DNA from: Luzula sylvatica
Taxonomy: Eukaryota > Streptophyta > Magnoliopsida > Poales > Juncaceae
Direction: 5' to 3'
Assembly: GCA_946800325.1 (NCBI GenBank)
Contig: OX326958.1
Span: 8,504,001-8,568,000 of the forward strand
Length of the DNA: 64,000 bases
Shown: positions 63,620 to 64,000 of the stretch, one piece after another
How positions within the stretch are numbered: position 1 is the first letter of the stretch
How the letters are laid out: each line of letters opens with the position of its first letter
Notes under the pieces: model-generated
Databases searched by the model: none
The model's input: only the letters and a program-made list of their open reading frames with translations
What the model was told of the DNA's origin: nothing
Translations under genes and position numbers: made by a program

Positions 63620-64000
63620 ACTAAGAAAGTTTGTTTTTCGATTCAAAACAAGATTTTAACGCTTTGAGGAGTTCAAATCACATGTTTTTATATCATTTGT
63701 ATGGTATCTTTTACTACATGACTTTTCAACAAATTTCACACACGCTAAGTAAGTTTGTTTTTCGATTCAAAAGAAGATTTTAACGCTTTGAGGAGTTCAA
63801 ATAACGTGTTTTTAGATCATTTGTATCGTATCTTTAACTACGTAACTTTTCACCAAATTTTACAAACACTAAGAAAGTTTGTTTTTCTATTCAAAACAAG
63901 TTTTTAACGCATTGAGGAGCTCAAATAACGTGTTTTTAGATCATTTGTATCCTATCTTTTACTACGTAAGTTTTCACCAAATTTTACAAACACTAAGAAA
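63620..64000. repeat. Start of a further HOR unit, cut by the window edge
   Basis: m1 (63620), m2 (63744), m3 (63868) and the first nine bases of the next monomer (63992). The m3 has TATCC, normally an m4 mark. The array continues to the right. Confidence 0.85.

Larger units (their letters stand above)
1..64000. repeat. Satellite DNA array of a 124-bp monomer, filling the window
   Basis: ACTAAG (or a one-base variant of it) recurs every 124 bp from position 10 to 63992, giving 516 complete monomers, all in one orientation with no spacer. The consensus is seen complete at 36713-36836 and has 34 G/C in 124 bases. Only two monomers differ in length, each by one deleted base. Substitutions fall into linked sets that define 13 recurring types plus a few extras. 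These types are arranged in higher-order repeats of 6, 11, 12, 13, 18 and 37 monomers. No unique DNA occurs anywhere, so the array continues beyond both window edges. Long homogenised arrays like this are typical of eukaryotic centromeric or heterochromatic satellites. Placement at a centromere is inference; the family was not recognised. Confidence 0.98.

Noticed and set aside
1..64000. Protein-coding genes on either strand
   Set aside because: Stop triplets occur many times in each monomer on both strands. Because 124 is one more than a multiple of three, each of them reaches every frame within three monomers (372 bp), so no long reading frame can exist. Short open stretches are by-products of the repeat.
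1..64000. CRISPR array
   Set aside because: There are no unique spacers. The entire 124-bp unit is repeated and differs only by point changes; the length and organisation do not fit repeat-spacer units.
1..64000. Transposable element or LTR remnants within the array
   Set aside because: No interruption of the 124-bp register, no target-site duplication and no foreign sequence was found.
1..64000. Telomeric or simple-sequence repeat
   Set aside because: No short G-rich telomere-type unit is present; the shortest true period is 124 bp.
1..64000. Assignment to a named satellite family or species
   Set aside because: The consensus was not recognised. A search of repeat databases with the monomer at 36713-36836 would settle it.
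1..64000. Dimeric ancestral structure from alternation of GTAAG and GAAAG at position 7
   Set aside because: The order along the 13-mer is A,T,A,A,T,T,T,A,T,A,A,T,A, which is not alternating, so no two-monomer ancestor is supported.

Overview
The whole 64 kb window is one uninterrupted satellite DNA array. No gene, RNA gene, transposon, CRISPR array or unique spacer was found on either strand. The unit is a 124-bp monomer, about 27% G+C, always in the same head-to-tail orientation. I number it from the conserved ACTAAG, and position 1 of a complete consensus copy lies at 36713. Counting from position 10 to the last ACTAAG at 63992 gives 516 complete monomers. The register is broken only twice, by one-base deletions in the monomers at 10-132 and 57917-58039. 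An array this large, AT-rich and free of genes, with nested higher-order repeats (HORs), points to a eukaryotic chromosome, most likely centromeric, pericentromeric or other heterochromatic DNA. I do not recognise the monomer and cannot name the species.

The monomers are not interchangeable. Linked base differences define 13 recurring types, named here m1 to m13 with m1 as the type carrying the ATCACATG and TATGGTA changes. There are also three extra types (m2a, m2b, x). The basic HOR is the ordered 13-mer m1-m13 (1612 bp). It exists in an A form and a B form that differ in the m7-m13 half. Shorter relatives are a 6-mer (m1-m2-m3-m4-m5-m13, 744 bp), a 12-mer (m1-m2a-m2b-x-m6...m13, 1488 bp) and an 11-mer.

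Layout: 1-5340 holds the simplest order (13-mer A, 13-mer B, 6-mer). 5341-12656 holds 13-mers, a chimeric 22-mer and an 11-mer, with a segment of about 2.4 kb repeated at a 2728-bp offset. 12657-30760 is a patchwork built by a 25-mer (3100 bp) tandem duplication, an 18-mer (2232 bp) block present three times, and a segment of about 5.5 kb repeated at a 7812-bp offset. 30761-57420 is a regular super-HOR of 37 monomers (4588 bp = 13+6+6+12) in six tandem copies, the third shortened to 30 monomers. 57421-64000 breaks this order with chimeric junctions and a 16-mer (1984 bp) duplication.

The picture is of an array growing by unequal exchange in whole-monomer steps, with hybrid monomers marking crossover points. 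The 4588-bp super-HOR looks like the most recently homogenised stretch: its copies differ at roughly ten sites each by eye. The monomer also carries a short inverted repeat and a second alternative dyad. All identities and boundaries were read by eye without alignment software.
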